Below, in pieces: positions 45,197 to 52,414 of a stretch of DNA of 64,000 nucleotides. The stretch's first letter is position 1; every line of letters begins with the position of its first letter. Position numbers and translations under genes: made by a program. The notes below the pieces were generated by a model. It was not told where the DNA came from. It saw nothing but the letters and a program-made list of their open reading frames with translations, and ran no database searches. This DNA is from Erysipelotrichaceae bacterium NK3D112. Its GTDB lineage: Bacteria > Bacillota_I > Bacilli_A > Erysipelotrichales > Erysipelotrichaceae. Location of the stretch: positions 1-64,000 of the forward strand of contig JNJQ01000005.1 of NCBI GenBank assembly GCA_000701725.1. The letters run 5' to 3'.

Positions 45197-46486
45197 ATGA
45201 ACTTTCCGAAAGATTTTCTGATCGGTTCCGCCACCGCCGCTCATCAGGTGGAAGGCAATAACATTCACAGTGACTACTGGGCACAGGAACAGATGCCCCA
45301 CTCAAGCTTCACGGAGCCTTCCGGCATTGCATGCGATCATTACAACCGCTATGAGGAGGATATCCGCTTAATGGCGGATGCGGGTCTGACCTGTTACAGA
45401 TTCTCCGTTGAATGGGCAAGGATTGAACCGGAAGAGGGTGTCTTTGATGAAAAGGAGACAGAGCACTACCGCGATGTCATCCGCACATGCCGCAAATACG
45501 GCATTGAACCCATCATCACACTCATGCATTTCACCAGCCCGGTCTGGCTGATTCAGAAAGGCGGCTGGGAAGCGGAAAGCACCGTTTCATATTTTGAAAG
45601 ATACGCTTCCTACATTGCTGAACAGTATGGCAATGATGTGAAATATATCTGCACCATCAATGAGGCCAACATGGGTCTTCAGCTCGCCGCCATCGCAAAG
45701 CGTTTCCGCATGATGGCTGAACAGGCTGCCAAAAACGCAAAGAAAGCCGAAGGCACTGTCCAGGTCGGCATGAACTTTGAAAAGATGATGGAGAATATGA
45801 AATACGCCGCAATGGAAAATGCGCAGGTTTTCGGAACACCGCAGCCGCAGATTTTCGTATCCTCCAGAACGGAAGAAGGCGATATTCTTGTCATGAGAGC
45901 CCATCAGGTCGCAAAGGCAGCCATCAAAAAGATCCATCCGGAAATCAAAGTCGGCTTAACCCTGTCCCTGCATGATCTGCAGGCAGTCGATGAGGGCGGA
46001 GAAGCATTTGTGAAGAAGGCATGGGATGAGGAATTCAGCCATTATGTGCCTTACATTGAAGGCGATGATTTCCTCGGTGTTCAGAACTATACCAGAACAC
46101 TTTATGACCATACCGGCCAGCTGCCCTGCCCGGAAGGTGCTGAGCTGACCCAGATGGATTATGAATTCTATCCCGAGGCTCTCGAACATGTGATCCGCAA
46201 AGTCCACGAGGAATTCAAAGGCGATCTCTTCGTCACCGAAAACGGTGTGGGTATCGGCGATGACACAAGAAGAGTCGCGTTCATTGAAACAGCCCTGAAC
46301 GGTGTCAGCCGCTGCATTGATGACGGGATTAACGTACTTGGTTATTGTTACTGGAGTTTCATGGACAACTTTGAATGGCAGAAGGGCTTTGCGATGACCT
46401 TCGGCCTGGTCGCGGTCAACCGTGAAACGATGGAACGAATCCCCAAGGAAAGCCTTTATTTCCTGGGAAACATCAGGAAGGCGTAA
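45197..46486 (+). CDS. GH1 beta-glycosidase (non-phospho type)
   Basis: This is a 429-residue cytoplasmic GH1 enzyme. The acid/base Glu156 is in CTINEAN and the nucleophile Glu348 in FVTENGVG. The late block YCYWSFMDNFEWQKGF has the Trp and Glu pair typical of enzymes acting on free, not phosphorylated, beta-glucosides. That agrees with the symporter-type import of this locus and differs from the second GH1 gene at 55 kb. The start at 45197 has AAGGAGA seven bases before it. It is the last gene of the unit. Confidence 0.9.
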   Translation: MNFPKDFLIGSATAAHQVEGNNIHSDYWAQEQMPHSSFTEPSGIACDHYNRYEEDIRLMADAGLTCYRFSVEWARIEPEEGVFDEKETEHYRDVIRTCRKYGIEPIITLMHFTSPVWLIQKGGWEAESTVSYFERYASYIAEQYGNDVKYICTINEANMGLQLAAIAKRFRMMAEQAAKNAKKAEGTVQVGMNFEKMMENMKYAAMENAQVFGTPQPQIFVSSRTEEGDILVMRAHQVAKAAIKKIHPEIKVGLTLSLHDLQAVDEGGEAFVKKAWDEEFSHYVPYIEGDDFLGVQNYTRTLYDHTGQLPCPEGAELTQMDYEFYPEALEHVIRKVHEEFKGDLFVTENGVGIGDDTRRVAFIETALNGVSRCIDDGINVLGYCYWSFMDNFEWQKGFAMTFGLVAVNRETMERIPKESLYFLGNIRKA

Positions 46487-46526
46487 ACAGAGAAATCTGA
46501 GTTTCCAATCTTGAACTGAAAACCGG

Positions 46527-46578
46527 AGCTGATGAAATCTGTATGTTTATATGACATGCGGGGAACATCAGCTTTTTA
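46527..46578 (+). terminator. Intrinsic terminator of the glycoside operon
   Basis: AGCTGATG (46527-46534) pairs with CATCAGCT (46566-46573) across a long loop and is followed by TTTTA. It closes the plus-strand unit. Confidence 0.65.
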
Positions 46579-46591
46579 CTTACTTTGCACA

Positions 46592-46620
46592 TGAAAAAGC
46601 GGCGCTCTGGCCTGCACCGC
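46592..46620 (-). terminator. Intrinsic terminator of DUF1269 gene
   Basis: On the minus strand GCGGTGC and GCGCCGC pair (one G-U) and are followed by TTTTTC. It ends the minus-strand DUF1269 gene. Confidence 0.65.
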
Positions 46621-46685
46621 TTTCAAGGGGATTATATTTCAGATCTTTTGTTTTGGAGGGAAGGGAATTTCAGATCTGAGGGATA

Positions 46686-47183
46686 TCAGTAAGTTGTATG
46701 AAGTTCACCGTTCTGAGCTTTCAGATCTTTTTCGCTCAGGATGGGTGTGCGGATGATTTCTGTTTCATAATGCGCGAGTCTTGCGTCAATCATGCCGGCT
46801 GTCTTTTCATTGACAACCATAACCAGTGCGGTTGTGTCTTCGGGCAGCTGCTTTGAGGCTTCCTGCATATACCCGCTGTTTCTCTTGAGCACCTTGTGAT
46901 CGAAGAAGACGCCGATCAGGGAACCGAGGCAGGCGCCCATGAACATCGCGTAGAATCCGAAGAAGATGCCTGTGATCATACCGATGATCCATCCTTTGGA
47001 GGAATTGTTCATTCCCACCGGCATCTCGAAGCCGTCCATCACACTCAGTGATTCACCATTGCGTTTCACAACTGCCGCGTTTGCGATTGCGTAATCGCCG
47101 TTGAGCGGATCTCTTCTGAAATCCGATAATGCCTTGTAGGCTTCCGCCTCATTTTCAAATATCACTGTCATACTGTTTTTCAT
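46686..47183 (-). CDS. DUF1269-like membrane protein
   Basis: This 165-residue protein has an N-terminal soluble part with the DUF1269 look (MTVIFENEAEAYKALSDFRR, IANAAVVKRNGE, LSVMDGF). Next comes one glycine-rich membrane hairpin (GWIIGMITGIFFGFYAMFMG, LGSLIGVFFDH) and an acidic tail with TTALVMVVNEKTAG. The start at 47183 has AGGAGA nine bases upstream. The longer frame above it has no ribosome site. The function is unknown; relatives are described as general stress proteins. The 295 bases upstream, to the next gene, hold nothing else but a terminator. Confidence 0.65.
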   Translation of the reverse strand: MKNSMTVIFENEAEAYKALSDFRRDPLNGDYAIANAAVVKRNGESLSVMDGFEMPVGMNNSSKGWIIGMITGIFFGFYAMFMGACLGSLIGVFFDHKVLKRNSGYMQEASKQLPEDTTALVMVVNEKTAGMIDARLAHYETEIIRTPILSEKDLKAQNGELHTTY

Positions 47184-47403
47184 ATGTTGTTTTCTCCTGA
47201 AGAACTGTTCTTTGTTCTTACGGTTATTATGATGCCCTTTGAAAATGAAGAAAAAATATGGATTGTGTGAAATGAAACTGAACATATAAACAATCCTGTC
47301 TTCACATTCGGCAAGATCATGAACGGGGAAAGAACGGTATGATGCCGCTTTTGAATGTGCCGTCAATGATTCTGGAAATCCTGCTTCGTATCCGGATATG
47401 AAA

Positions 47404-47424
47404 AAAACCAGCCGGGCTGGTTTT
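47404..47424. terminator. Bidirectional terminator
   Basis: AAAACCAGC-CGG-GCTGGTTTT is a perfect stem with T and A runs at its ends. It closes the minus-strand prephenate dehydratase gene. Confidence 0.8.
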
Positions 47425-47478
47425 CAGATGGATTATTATTGTCCGGCATTGCCGGATCAGATACAACAATGCTGATTT

Positions 47479-48393
47479 TTACTGCGGGCGTATTACATCG
47501 AAACTACCGAGATAGGTGAATTCGAACGGACTGTTTTCAGTCAGTTTCCGATAATCGGCATAATGGCTGTCGGCACATTCAATCAGATAGTAATACTGAC
47601 CGAGTTCTGTTTTGAGCGGGCGGTCATGAAGGGTAACCAGGGTCATCTTCTGTTTCTGCATTTCAGCCATCAAAGAAGGCAGGTCCTTTGCGCTTCCTTT
47701 CGCGATGAAGGCCATACGCTGCGCATCCGCGGTTGCGGGCTCCTGTTCGGAAAGAATGTAGAAACGGGTCTGATTGTTGTCGTTGTTCTGGATTGCGGCG
47801 GCCAGGATTTCAAGCCCGTAAACTTCAGCTGCTCCTTTTGAGGCAATTGCCGCAATACCCGTTTCATTTGACTGCGAGACGATTTTCGCGCCTTCGGCTG
47901 TGCTGGAGACTTCAATGACTTCCGCATTGGGAAGGTTTTGTTCAAGCCATTGCTTTGACTGGGCAATCCCCTGCTTGTGAGAGTAAACTTTTTTGATATC
48001 AGAAAGAGCCGTGTCTTTTCTTCCAAGCAGATTCTGTGAGATCGGCAGTTCCACTTCACCGCTTACTGAAACTCCCTTTAATGAGATCAGAGTATCAACA
48101 TAATCGATGACAGCACCGCCGATTGTATTTTCCTGAGGAATGACGGCGTATTCCGTTCGGTCTTCACACATCGCTTCGGCTGCATCCGGGACTGTTGTGT
48201 ATGGCGTACATACATCCTTTTTTCCAAAGAATAGTTCACATGCTTCTTCTGTATAGGTGCCCTGCGGACCGAGATAGCTGACCGTGCATGATTCACAATC
48301 TGTATTTAACGGAACCGCTGCTTCTTTCTGCGGTGCGGAGCAGGCAGCAGCTGACAGGCAAAGAGCTGTGAGCAGGATTTTAGTCTTTTCCAT
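47479..48393 (-). CDS. Prephenate dehydratase with ACT domain carrying a lipoprotein signal
   Basis: This is a 304-residue protein. A signal peptide MEKTKILLTALCLSAAAC ends in a lipobox (AAAC, Cys at about 18), and a short linker follows. A full prephenate dehydratase domain comes next: VSYLGPQGTYTEEACELFF, VIPQENTIGGAV and the catalytic TRF block in NNQTRFYIL. An ACT domain follows (MAFIAKGSAKDLPSLMAEM, HDRPLKTELGQYYYLIE). Normal enzymes are cytoplasmic and make phenylpyruvate; here the product should be anchored outside the membrane. In the ACT domain the Phe-binding motif ESRP reads HDRP. The start at 48393 has GGAGA upstream. It is a single-gene unit. Confidence 0.8.
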   Translation of the reverse strand: MEKTKILLTALCLSAAACSAPQKEAAVPLNTDCESCTVSYLGPQGTYTEEACELFFGKKDVCTPYTTVPDAAEAMCEDRTEYAVIPQENTIGGAVIDYVDTLISLKGVSVSGEVELPISQNLLGRKDTALSDIKKVYSHKQGIAQSKQWLEQNLPNAEVIEVSSTAEGAKIVSQSNETGIAAIASKGAAEVYGLEILAAAIQNNDNNQTRFYILSEQEPATADAQRMAFIAKGSAKDLPSLMAEMQKQKMTLVTLHDRPLKTELGQYYYLIECADSHYADYRKLTENSPFEFTYLGSFDVIRPQ

Positions 48394-48517
48394 AGATTTG
48401 ATTCTCCATAAAGTCATTATATGCTCACAGATGACAGAAAGCATCATAAGAGACCTGTATCGTCTGAGTGCAGATTGTCATTGAAGGATTATACCCTTTT
48501 GTCGATTCTGCAGTTAT

Positions 48518-48547
48518 AAAAAAGTCAGCTGTGAACTGACTTTTTGA
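48518..48547. terminator. Bidirectional terminator
   Basis: AAAAAGTCAG pairs with CTGACTTTTT around CTGTGAA. It ends the minus-strand SDR gene and separates it from the dehydratase gene. Confidence 0.85.
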
Positions 48548-48568
48548 CAGTGATTCAAATGATTCAGG

Positions 48569-49339
48569 TTATGCGCTGATCCAGTTTCCGCCTTCCACAT
48601 GAAGGGTCTGTCCGGTAACCCATCTGGAGTCATCCGAAACAAGGAATACGATGGCAGGTGTTGCGTCTTCATAAGCCATTCCCATTCTGTGCATCGCATT
48701 CTGTGACATGGATGCTTTCAGATATTCCTGGATTTCCTTCGGCGACTGATCGATGCCTTCAAGGAATCTGTCGGTTGCGACATTGGGGCAGACACAGTTG
48801 ACACGGATGTTATACTGTCCCCATTCTCTGGCAACAACTCTTGACAGACCGCGGATTGCCTCTTTTTCAGCCGCATAGGCAGCGAAGCCTTCCAGACCGC
48901 TGACACCGCCCACACTTCCGTAATTGAGGATTGCACCGCCGTTTTCTTTCATAAGCGGGAAGCATAACTGCATCATGTGCCATGTGCCGTAAAGACCGCT
49001 GTGAAGCCCTTCTTCAAGATCTGCGATTGTGTGTTCGAGGAAGGGATGGGGAGCACTGATGGTTGCGGCATTGTTGCATAATGCATCGATATGTCCGAAT
49101 TTTTCGGATATCGCATCAACGAATGCCTTCAGTTCTTCGAAATTGGTAACATCTGCTTTCATGGCCAGAACTTCAGCGCCTTTTTCCCTGCAGATGTGTG
49201 CTGTTTCGGCAAGTTTTGTTTCGTTTCTTGCACAGATACAGAGTGATGCGCCTTCTTCAGCAAAACGGATAGCAGTCTGTTTGCCAAGCCCTCCGCTTGC
49301 GCCGGTGACAACGCAGACCTTATGATCGAGTTTACCCAT
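48569..49339 (-). CDS. SDR-family oxidoreductase
   Basis: This is a 256-residue NAD(P)-dependent short-chain dehydrogenase. The nucleotide loop is VTGASGGLGKQTA. NNAAT is the structural motif and YAAEKEA holds the Tyr-x-x-x-Lys pair, with a Ser-like position in GSVGG. The acidic or neutral residue after the second strand (CICARNETKL) suggests NADP preference, which is weak evidence. The substrate is unknown. It is divergent from an AraC gene with 106 bases between, and that regulator probably controls it. Confidence 0.85.
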   Translation of the reverse strand: MGKLDHKVCVVTGASGGLGKQTAIRFAEEGASLCICARNETKLAETAHICREKGAEVLAMKADVTNFEELKAFVDAISEKFGHIDALCNNAATISAPHPFLEHTIADLEEGLHSGLYGTWHMMQLCFPLMKENGGAILNYGSVGGVSGLEGFAAYAAEKEAIRGLSRVVAREWGQYNIRVNCVCPNVATDRFLEGIDQSPKEIQEYLKASMSQNAMHRMGMAYEDATPAIVFLVSDDSRWVTGQTLHVEGGNWISA

Positions 49340-49445
49340 TATGATTTCTCCTTCTGCGATTGTTTCGCAATATTTCTAATTTCATCATAATCGTTCCGGT
49401 TTTCTGTTTATTGTATGAATGTAAGATGAATTATATGATTATGAT

Positions 49446-50195
49446 ATGAATGATGACAGAATGAGAAATCATGAAACTGAATTATATGAAAAGGTCTATG
49501 AGGATGTGAGTCTTTCATGGGTGTCGGAAAACCTGCAGCTTCTCCATGAAATTCTCAACAGCATCAGAAACGGGGATCTGGAACAGATTCATTCTCTGAT
49601 CAATATCATTCCTCCTGATTTTGAAGCGCGCTTCGGGAAAACGCCTTTGCGCCATGTGAAGAATCTTGTGATCAGTCTGATTCAGATCATGGCCATCACT
49701 GCCATGGATGCCGGTGTTTCTGCATCATTGTGCATCCGCCATGCTGAAAAGATGTCGGTCAGAACGGAAGAAGCAGAGAGTATTGAGGAACTGATGAGAA
49801 TTGCAGATGATGCAAAAGTGGAATTCTGCAGGCTGAGCCATGATATGAATGCAACAGAGATCAATGATTACAGAATCTGCAAAGCAGTGCAGTATATCCA
49901 TGAACATCTTTCTGAAAAGATTACAAGAAGGAAGCTGGCTGAGACTGCCGGGATCAGCTGTGAATACTTTTCAAGGAAGTTTCATGAAGAAACAGGTAAG
50001 ACAATTTCTGAATATATCCAATATTCCAGAATTCAGCAGGCTAAAAGAATGCTGGTGAATACAGATGAATCATTGTCTTCCATCAGCAGCTACCTTTCCT
50101 TCAGCTCACAGAATCATTTTCAGAAGGTATTCAGACAGATAGAAAAGAAAACTCCTCTGCAGTATCGCAGAGAAAACAGAAAGAATATAATCTGA
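49446..50195 (+). CDS. AraC-family transcriptional regulator
   Basis: This is a 249-residue regulator. The C-terminal 100 residues hold the double HTH of AraC (KITRRKLAETAGISCEYFSRKFHEETG, then SISSYLSFSSQNHFQKVFRQIEKKTPLQYR). The N-terminal 140 residues are helical and unlike the cupin sensor of AraC itself. It is divergent from the SDR gene, so it may regulate that gene. GAAAC-type A-rich sequence but no strong ribosome site precedes the ATG. Confidence 0.85.
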   Translation: MNDDRMRNHETELYEKVYEDVSLSWVSENLQLLHEILNSIRNGDLEQIHSLINIIPPDFEARFGKTPLRHVKNLVISLIQIMAITAMDAGVSASLCIRHAEKMSVRTEEAESIEELMRIADDAKVEFCRLSHDMNATEINDYRICKAVQYIHEHLSEKITRRKLAETAGISCEYFSRKFHEETGKTISEYIQYSRIQQAKRMLVNTDESLSSISSYLSFSSQNHFQKVFRQIEKKTPLQYRRENRKNII

Positions 50196-50206
50196 ATGAA
50201 TATATA

Positions 50207-50234
50207 TTGACTCGCGGTCAAATTATGCTAGATT
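50207..50234 (+). promoter_or_regulatory. Promoter of the Mn2+ riboswitch transcript
   Basis: TTGACT (50207-50212), a 16-base spacer and TAGATT (50229-50234) with a TG extension (TGCTAGATT) form the promoter. The predicted start near 50241 is at the first bases of the aptamer, which supports both calls. Confidence 0.7.
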
Positions 50235-50240
50235 AGTATC

Positions 50241-50402
50241 AGATGAGGGAGTAGCCGGTGTTCAGATGAACGCCAGATCAGGCCGACAGCACGGTATTTA
50301 CCCGGTCTGATTGAATAAGGCAAGACTCATGCACGTATCTGCTGTGTATGAGGATTCCATGTGATGATATGATACAGCAGTACGGCTGTATCTTTTGTTT
50401 TG
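50241..50402 (+). promoter_or_regulatory. yybP-ykoY (Mn2+) riboswitch with terminator/antiterminator platform
   Basis: The two conserved loops are present: GGGAGTAGC (50247-50255) and GGCAAGAC (50319-50326). They are closed by the P1 helix ATGAG (50243-50247) with CTCAT (50326-50330). Inside are a hairpin GGTGTTC-AGAT-GAACGCC (50257-50274) and a long helix ATCAGGCCG with CGGTCTGAT. Downstream, GATACAGC (50371-50378) and GCTGTATC (50385-50392) form a terminator with TTTTGTTTT. CTGCTGT (50339-50345) can pair instead with ACAGCAG (50374-50380) as antiterminator. The class is known to switch on genes in Mn2+. Confidence 0.88.
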
Positions 50403-50413
50403 GAGGTGTTCGC

Positions 50414-52102
50414 ATGAAAAAGAGAACAGTTTATATCAACGAAATGCCGGCCAGAGTGCTCTGGAAGGAACCGAAGCTGCAGAAGGATGTGTTTGTGATC
50501 TCACTTGTGATCACATTGATTCTGATGTTCGGTGCCTGGTATCTCACATTGCCTGCACTCAATCTGAAGAATCCGGGATTCTGGATTTTCCTGTTTGTTT
50601 CCGTCTTTGTCTATATGTTTATCAAATGTCTTGTTTCGGTAATCAAAAAGAAGGATACGGGAATCAGAAATCCGGTGATTGTATTGGTTGTTCTTGCTGT
50701 CGGTCTGATCGGCAATCTGCTTTACGGATCACGTCTGTTCCATGCGAAGGCATACAGTGAAATTCTGAAGGTTGAGGATGCAGAGATTGATCTGATTCCT
50801 TCTGTATCAGGTTCTTCATCGATCGCTCTCATGGATACTGCAAGTGCAGAACGTCTCGGTGACAGAAAGATCGGTTCATTGAGCAATGTGGTCAGCCAGT
50901 TCAATGTCGGCGATTATATGCAGATCAACTATCAGGATGCCCCGGTCAAAGTGGCAGCTTTGAAATATGACGGTTTCTTCAAGTGGAATGCAAACAAGTC
51001 GCAGGGTGTTCCGGGATATGTCATTGTCAATCCGGTTGACATGTCAGCTGATTATTCAGCTCTGAAGGAAGGAATGAAATATGTACCTTCCGCTTATTTC
51101 TCAAAGAATCTCTACCGTCATGTCCGCTTTCATAACATGGGTCTGCTTGTAGACAATATTCATTTTGAAATCGATGAAGAAGGCAATCCATGGTATGTCG
51201 GCAGTATCTATGATCATACAATCGGTCTGTTCGGCGGAAAGAAAGTCACCGGTGCAATCATCATTGATCCGGTCAGCGGTGATATGCAGAAGTATGCGTT
51301 AAGCGATGTGCCCGTATGGGCGGACATCGTCATTGACGGAGATCTCATCTGCACGCAGTATAACGATCATGCACAGCTTGTCCACGGCTTCTGGAACAGC
51401 GTCTTCTCCCAGACCGACTGCCGTCAGGTAACCACCATCCGCAGCGCCAATGAGGACGGGGATGAGGAAGCTTATCCGGACTATGGCTATATTGCCAAGG
51501 AAGGCGATATCTGGGTTTACACCGGTGTCACTTCACTGAACGGCGACTCCTCCAATCTCGGCTTCATTCTTGCCAACGAAAGAACGGCGGAAACCAAGTA
51601 CATCACATGCGCGGGAGCCGATGAGTTTTCCGGCATGAAGAGCGCCGAAGGCGAGGTGCAGGAAAAGGGCTATATCGCTTCCTTCCCGAGTCTGATCAAT
51701 GTGGAAGGCACACCGACCTATATCATGGTGCTCAAGGATTCCAACGGTCTTGTCAAAATGTATGCGGCGGTCAATGTTGAACAGTACAACATCGTCGCCA
51801 CCGCAGCCACCCAGGCGGACTGCATTGAGAAATACAGAAAACTCATGAATGCGGAAATCACTCCGGATGAGGCAAAATCAGATGAGCCTGCAAAGGACAC
51901 CAGCAATTACACGGAAATGACAGTCAAGGTGAAAAAACTGCAGACCATCGACAAGGGCGGCGATACCTATATCTACGTCGTTGATGAAACAGATCATATC
52001 TACAATGCGAAATATGCGGATGTGATCGGTATGATCCTGGTTGAGGAAGGCGATGAAATCACCATTCTCACCGACGGAACAGACTTCCTGCTCAAAGAGT
52101 AA
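50414..52102 (+). CDS. Membrane protein of unknown function under Mn2+ riboswitch control
   Basis: This 562-residue protein was not recognised. The N-terminal 110 residues hold three membrane segments (VFVISLVITLILMFGAWYL, FWIFLFVSVFVYMF, PVIVLVVLAVGLIGNLLYG). The large remaining part is soluble and beta-rich, with repeated strand-turn units such as GDLICTQYNDHAQLVHGF and EGDIWVYTGVTSL. It ends with a linker and an OB- or SH3-like tail from about residue 485 (MTVKVKKLQTIDKGGD). No metal-transport motif is visible. GGAGG lies eight bases before the ATG. The riboswitch in front suggests a role in manganese response or protection, which is inference. Confidence 0.65.
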   Translation: MKKRTVYINEMPARVLWKEPKLQKDVFVISLVITLILMFGAWYLTLPALNLKNPGFWIFLFVSVFVYMFIKCLVSVIKKKDTGIRNPVIVLVVLAVGLIGNLLYGSRLFHAKAYSEILKVEDAEIDLIPSVSGSSSIALMDTASAERLGDRKIGSLSNVVSQFNVGDYMQINYQDAPVKVAALKYDGFFKWNANKSQGVPGYVIVNPVDMSADYSALKEGMKYVPSAYFSKNLYRHVRFHNMGLLVDNIHFEIDEEGNPWYVGSIYDHTIGLFGGKKVTGAIIIDPVSGDMQKYALSDVPVWADIVIDGDLICTQYNDHAQLVHGFWNSVFSQTDCRQVTTIRSANEDGDEEAYPDYGYIAKEGDIWVYTGVTSLNGDSSNLGFILANERTAETKYITCAGADEFSGMKSAEGEVQEKGYIASFPSLINVEGTPTYIMVLKDSNGLVKMYAAVNVEQYNIVATAATQADCIEKYRKLMNAEITPDEAKSDEPAKDTSNYTEMTVKVKKLQTIDKGGDTYIYVVDETDHIYNAKYADVIGMILVEEGDEITILTDGTDFLLKE

Positions 52103-52109
52103 ATCTCAG

Positions 52110-52138
52110 GCCCTGTGCAGAAATGCGCAGGGCTTTTA
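52110..52138 (+). terminator. Intrinsic terminator
   Basis: GCCCTGTGCA-GAAA-TGCGCAGGGC followed by TTTT forms a 10-bp stem with one U-G pair and a GNRA-like loop. It closes the riboswitch-controlled gene. Confidence 0.88.
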
Positions 52139-52186
52139 AAGGCTCAGGCTATAACCGAAGATCACTTTTCGATATACGTCTGTTCA

Positions 52187-52215
52187 TTGCAAATTTCCAC
52201 CTGTAAGCGTATATT
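52187..52215 (+). promoter_or_regulatory. Promoter of the cysK-cysE leader
   Basis: TTGCAA (52187-52192), a 17-base spacer and TATATT (52210-52215) form a good promoter. The predicted start is about 20 bases before the leader peptide ATG. Confidence 0.65.
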
Positions 52216-52243
52216 GAAGACAATCAGAAGGAAGGCGAAGGGA

Positions 52244-52309
52244 ATGATGATGAAGGGTTTCAGACAAATGAACTGCTGTTGTATGAATCAGACCCGGAGC
52301 CTGAATTGA
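52244..52309 (+). CDS. Cysteine leader peptide (three Cys codons in a row)
   Basis: This frame encodes 21 residues, MMMKGFRQMNCCCMNQTRSL plus a final Asn, then TGA. Three consecutive Cys codons lie at 52274-52282. A purine-rich site (GAAGGCGAAGGGA) precedes the first ATG. The frame lies between the promoter and the cysK terminator, and the antiterminator strand overlaps its second half. This is the layout of a classical amino-acid attenuator in which charged tRNA-Cys is sensed by translation. In other bacteria Cys-rich leader peptides before cysteine genes are known; here the reading is from sequence alone. Confidence 0.8.
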   Translation: MMMKGFRQMNCCCMNQTRSLN

Positions 52310-52388
52310 ACGCGGATTGTTTCAAAACAATCCTGAACAAAGCAGACAGATCCGGGTATGACCAAAGACATTCCCGGACTTTTCATTT
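52292..52388 (+). promoter_or_regulatory. Transcription attenuator of cysK-cysE
   Basis: There are two mutually exclusive helices. The antiterminator pairs ACCCGGA (52292-52298, inside the leader frame) with TCCGGGT (52351-52357), 7 bp. The terminator pairs TCCGGG (52351-52356) with CCCGGA (52373-52378), extended by ATG/CAT after one mismatch, and is followed by CTTTTCATTT. Between them a perfect 9-bp hairpin GGATTGTTT-CA-AAACAATCC (52314-52333) spans the gap in both states. A ribosome stalled at the Cys codons leaves 52292 free and favours reading through. A ribosome reaching the stop covers it and favours termination. Confidence 0.82.
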
Positions 52389-52414
52389 CTGACATTTTGA
52401 AAGGGGAAAATGAA

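Noticed and set aside
52115-52309. A 64-codon reading of the whole frame upstream of cysK
   Set aside because: Its first part lies over a terminator and the promoter. Only the last 21 codons, with their own ribosome site, make sense as a leader peptide.
52222-52414. A T-box leader before cysK
   Set aside because: No AGGGTGG-type T-box sequence or specifier-loop stem was found. The Cys-codon attenuator explains the structure better.
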